Below, piece after piece: positions 62,489 through 64,000 of a DNA stretch of 64,000 bases (the first letter of the stretch is position 1; each line of letters begins with the position of its first letter). The translations under genes and the position numbers were made by a program. Source of the stretch: an uncultured Cohaesibacter sp. (lineage in GTDB: Bacteria; Pseudomonadota; Alphaproteobacteria; Rhizobiales; Cohaesibacteraceae); contig NZ_OY759849.1 in NCBI RefSeq assembly GCF_963662805.1, positions 1 to 64,000 of the forward strand, in the 5' to 3' direction. The notes beneath the pieces are model-generated. The model did not search any database. It saw only the letters and a list, made by a program, of their open reading frames with translations, and was not told the origin of the DNA.

Positions 62489-62516
62489 GTTCGGGGTGGA
62501 TTGCGCCACCCCGAAC
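62489..62516 (-). promoter_or_regulatory. Intercistronic hairpin between frcB and frcC
   Basis: GTTCGGGGTGG / CCACCCCGAAC, perfect 11-bp stem with a 6-nt loop, 23 bp after the binding-protein stop; no long T run. It likely stabilises the frcB message and lowers readthrough to frcC. Confidence 0.65.
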
Positions 62517-62539
62517 CGGCTCGTTTTCAAGAGATGGCA

Positions 62540-63553
62540 TCAACCCCAGCAGAGATTGGCGCCCTCTTTGGTGTCGATGCTTTCAACGCCGTCAGCCGGT
62601 TTGTCGGTGACGAGCGACACACCGGTGTCGAAGAAGTTCTTACCTTCAGTTGCCTGTGGCTTGGTGCCGTCCTTGGCCCATGCCGCAATGGCTTCGATGC
62701 CCTTGGAGGCCATCAGCAGCGGATATTGCTGCGAGGTCGCGCCGATGATGCCGTCCTTGATGTTGGCCACGCCCGGGCAGCCGCCATCAACCGAAACGAT
62801 GAGCACGTCATTCTCGCGCCCGATGGCCTTCAGCGCTTCATAGGCCCCGGCAGCGGCAGGCTCGTTGATGGTGTAAACCACGTTGACCATAGGATCCTTG
62901 GCGAGAAGGTTCTCCATTGCCTTGCGGCCACCTTCCTCGTTGCCAGCAGTCACATCATTGCCAACGATCCGAGCGTCGGTTTCATCGCCCCATCTGTTGG
63001 GATCACCCAGATCAATACCAAAGCCCTTCAGGAAGCCCTGATCGCGCAATACACCAACCGTCGGCTGGCTCACAGCAAGATCGAGCATTGCGATTTTGGC
63101 ATTCGCAGCGTCGTCACCCAGAGACGCGGCAGCCCATTTGCCGATCAGCTCGCCCGCCAGAAAGTTGTCAGTCGCGAAAGTCATGTCGGCGGCGTCGATC
63201 GGATCAAGCGGCGTGTCGAGCGCAATCACCAGAAGCCCGGCATCGCGCGCCTGCTGAACGGCAGGAACAATCGAGCTGGTGTCAGAAGCGGTGAGCAGTA
63301 TCCCCTTCGCGCCATCTGCGATGCAGGTCTCGATCGCAGCAACTTGAGTTTCATGGTCACCATCGATCTTGCCCGCATAGCTGTTGAGCTTGATGCCGAG
63401 TTCCTTGGCCTTGGCTTCGGCCCCTTCGCGCATCTTGACAAAAAACGGGTTGGTATCGGTCTTGGTGATCAGGCAGGCGCTGACATCTGCGGCCTGCGCT
63501 CCGCCGCTGGCAAGCAGGGTTGCAAGCGCAATACTGGTGGCAAGTTTCTTCAT
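62540..63553 (-). CDS. frcB: Fructose-binding periplasmic protein (FrcB-like)
   Basis: 337 aa from ATG at 63553 (GGAGGAACTC upstream). Signal peptide of about 22 residues (ending AQA-ADVSA). Peripla_BP_4 domain: CLITKTDTNPFFVKMREGAEAKAKELGI near residue 26, KGILLTASDTSSIVPAVQQARDAGLLVIALDTPLDPIDAADMTFATDNFLAGELIG near 85, and VYTINEPAAAGAYEALKAIGRENDVLIVSVDGG near 230. First gene of frcBCAK. A divergent ROK regulator lies upstream. Confidence 0.9.
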   Translation of the reverse strand: MKKLATSIALATLLASGGAQAADVSACLITKTDTNPFFVKMREGAEAKAKELGIKLNSYAGKIDGDHETQVAAIETCIADGAKGILLTASDTSSIVPAVQQARDAGLLVIALDTPLDPIDAADMTFATDNFLAGELIGKWAAASLGDDAANAKIAMLDLAVSQPTVGVLRDQGFLKGFGIDLGDPNRWGDETDARIVGNDVTAGNEEGGRKAMENLLAKDPMVNVVYTINEPAAAGAYEALKAIGRENDVLIVSVDGGCPGVANIKDGIIGATSQQYPLLMASKGIEAIAAWAKDGTKPQATEGKNFFDTGVSLVTDKPADGVESIDTKEGANLCWG

Positions 63554-63669
63554 GAGTTCCTCCGAATATTCATTTGTCCTCCTGGACATGGCTCCTCCCA
63601 GTCCAGACCTGTGCGGCCTATCGACCTCAGGTTGCTCCCCAGCAAGCCACATGATTTTGCTCGTGTCAA

Positions 63670-63694
63670 TTAATAAATAAACTTTATTTATTAA
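63670..63694. promoter_or_regulatory. 25-bp dyad operator between frcB and the ROK regulator
   Basis: TTAATAAATAAA-C-TTTATTTATTAA, perfect 12-bp arms around one base. It sits in the 181-bp divergent spacer and is of the AT-rich type bound by ROK regulators. It likely controls both directions. Confidence 0.65.
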
Positions 63695-63734
63695 ATAGTG
63701 ACATGCTATCTTCCATATTCCTGCAGAGTTGAAT

Positions 63735-64000
63735 ATGGTCATCTCCATGCACAATGAGAAAGTCATATCGCTTCGAAGCGGCTTCAATCAGAGCGGTGTC
63801 CGCGACTATAACGAGCGGCTGATTTTGTCGATGATTCAAAGGCATGGTGCCATGCCTGGCATCGAGCTCTCGCGATATGTAGGTCTTTCAACGCAAACCG
63901 TTTCGGTGATTCTGCGCAAGCTCGAGCGGGATGGTCTGCTCATGCGCGGCAAGCCGATCCGTGGCCGGGTTGGTAAACCATCGATCCCCATGGCGCTCTG
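63735..64000 (+). CDS. ROK-family transcriptional regulator of the frc operon, 3' end outside window
   Basis: First 88 codons only. ATG at 63735 (or 63747) begins MVISMHNEKVISLRSGFNQSGVRDYNERLILSMI. A MarR-like winged helix follows (GIELSRYVGLSTQTVSVILRKLERDGLL) and the typical ROK linker GKPIRGRVGKPSIPMAL, where the kinase-like domain should begin. Divergent from frcB, as frcR is in S. meliloti. It very likely senses fructose or a related sugar and represses frcBCAK. Confidence 0.85.
   Translation, partial: MVISMHNEKVISLRSGFNQSGVRDYNERLILSMIQRHGAMPGIELSRYVGLSTQTVSVILRKLERDGLLMRGKPIRGRVGKPSIPMAL

Noticed and set aside
1..64000. tRNA, rRNA, prophage or transposon genes
   Set aside because: I found no T-loop type GGTTCGAATCC signals in spacers, no integrase or transposase motifs and no terminal repeats flanking gene blocks. 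A tRNA scan would be needed to exclude divergent tRNAs.

Overview
The window looks like chromosome of a metabolically versatile, sugar-scavenging alphaproteobacterium of the order Hyphomicrobiales (Rhizobiales). The evidence is moderately high GC, rhizobial gene sets (an frcBCAK-type fructose importer with a divergent ROK regulator, and an lpsL/rkpK-like pair beside a KpsMTED capsule exporter) and a very high density of ABC importers with their own local regulators. The genus cannot be fixed from the sequence alone. I see no rRNA, tRNA, CRISPR array, insertion sequence or prophage.

Layout. 1-4.1 kb: a GcvT-type FAD dehydrogenase (partial, frameshifted), a divergent GlxA/GbdR-like AraC regulator and a ROK regulator. 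4.3-10.7 kb: a polar-amino-acid-type ABC importer co-directional with a LacD/YihT-like class I aldolase and a YihV-like PfkB kinase, with a divergent aldose 1-epimerase. This is the best candidate here for an undescribed catabolic route. 10.9-15.5 kb: a GntR regulator and a Fbp/Afu-like ABC importer. 15.5-18.6 kb: fructokinase-like kinase, LacI regulator and D-lyxose/D-mannose isomerase. 18.6-22.7 kb: a TetR/EamA exporter pair and a GH94 cellobiose-type phosphorylase. 23-24.9 kb: an orphan curlin-repeat protein and a metallophosphatase. 24.9-34.1 kb: capsule region with UDP-glucuronate epimerase, UDP-glucose dehydrogenase, KpsE, KpsT, KpsM, KpsD and two single-domain KpsC-like Kdo transferases. 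34.3-35.7 kb: Na+/alanine symporter.

35.8-41.6 kb: a ribose-type ABC importer and a split transketolase, each preceded by the same TGAAT-N4-ATTCA dyad. 41.9-50.5 kb: a 2-deoxyribose operon (deoC, binding protein, ATPase, two permeases, DeoX/DeoM-like mutarotase, deoxyribokinase) with a divergent E. coli-like deoR and a near-consensus DeoR operator. 50.6-58.8 kb: UPF0303 protein, Lrp regulator, PhzF, DUF938 methyltransferase (frameshifted), an Ssu/Tau-type ABC cassette with an unrecognised 199-aa-class partner (187 aa from the chosen start), a bacterioferritin-like gene (two frameshifts) and a NagZ-like GH3. 59-64 kb: a small exported protein, then frcBCAK and the start of its ROK regulator, cut by the window end.

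Five apparent single-base indels, all in homopolymers, break four genes. They look more like sequencing or assembly errors than decay, and this matters for any reading of those loci. Most operons have recognisable local dyads that pair plausibly with the adjacent regulator.
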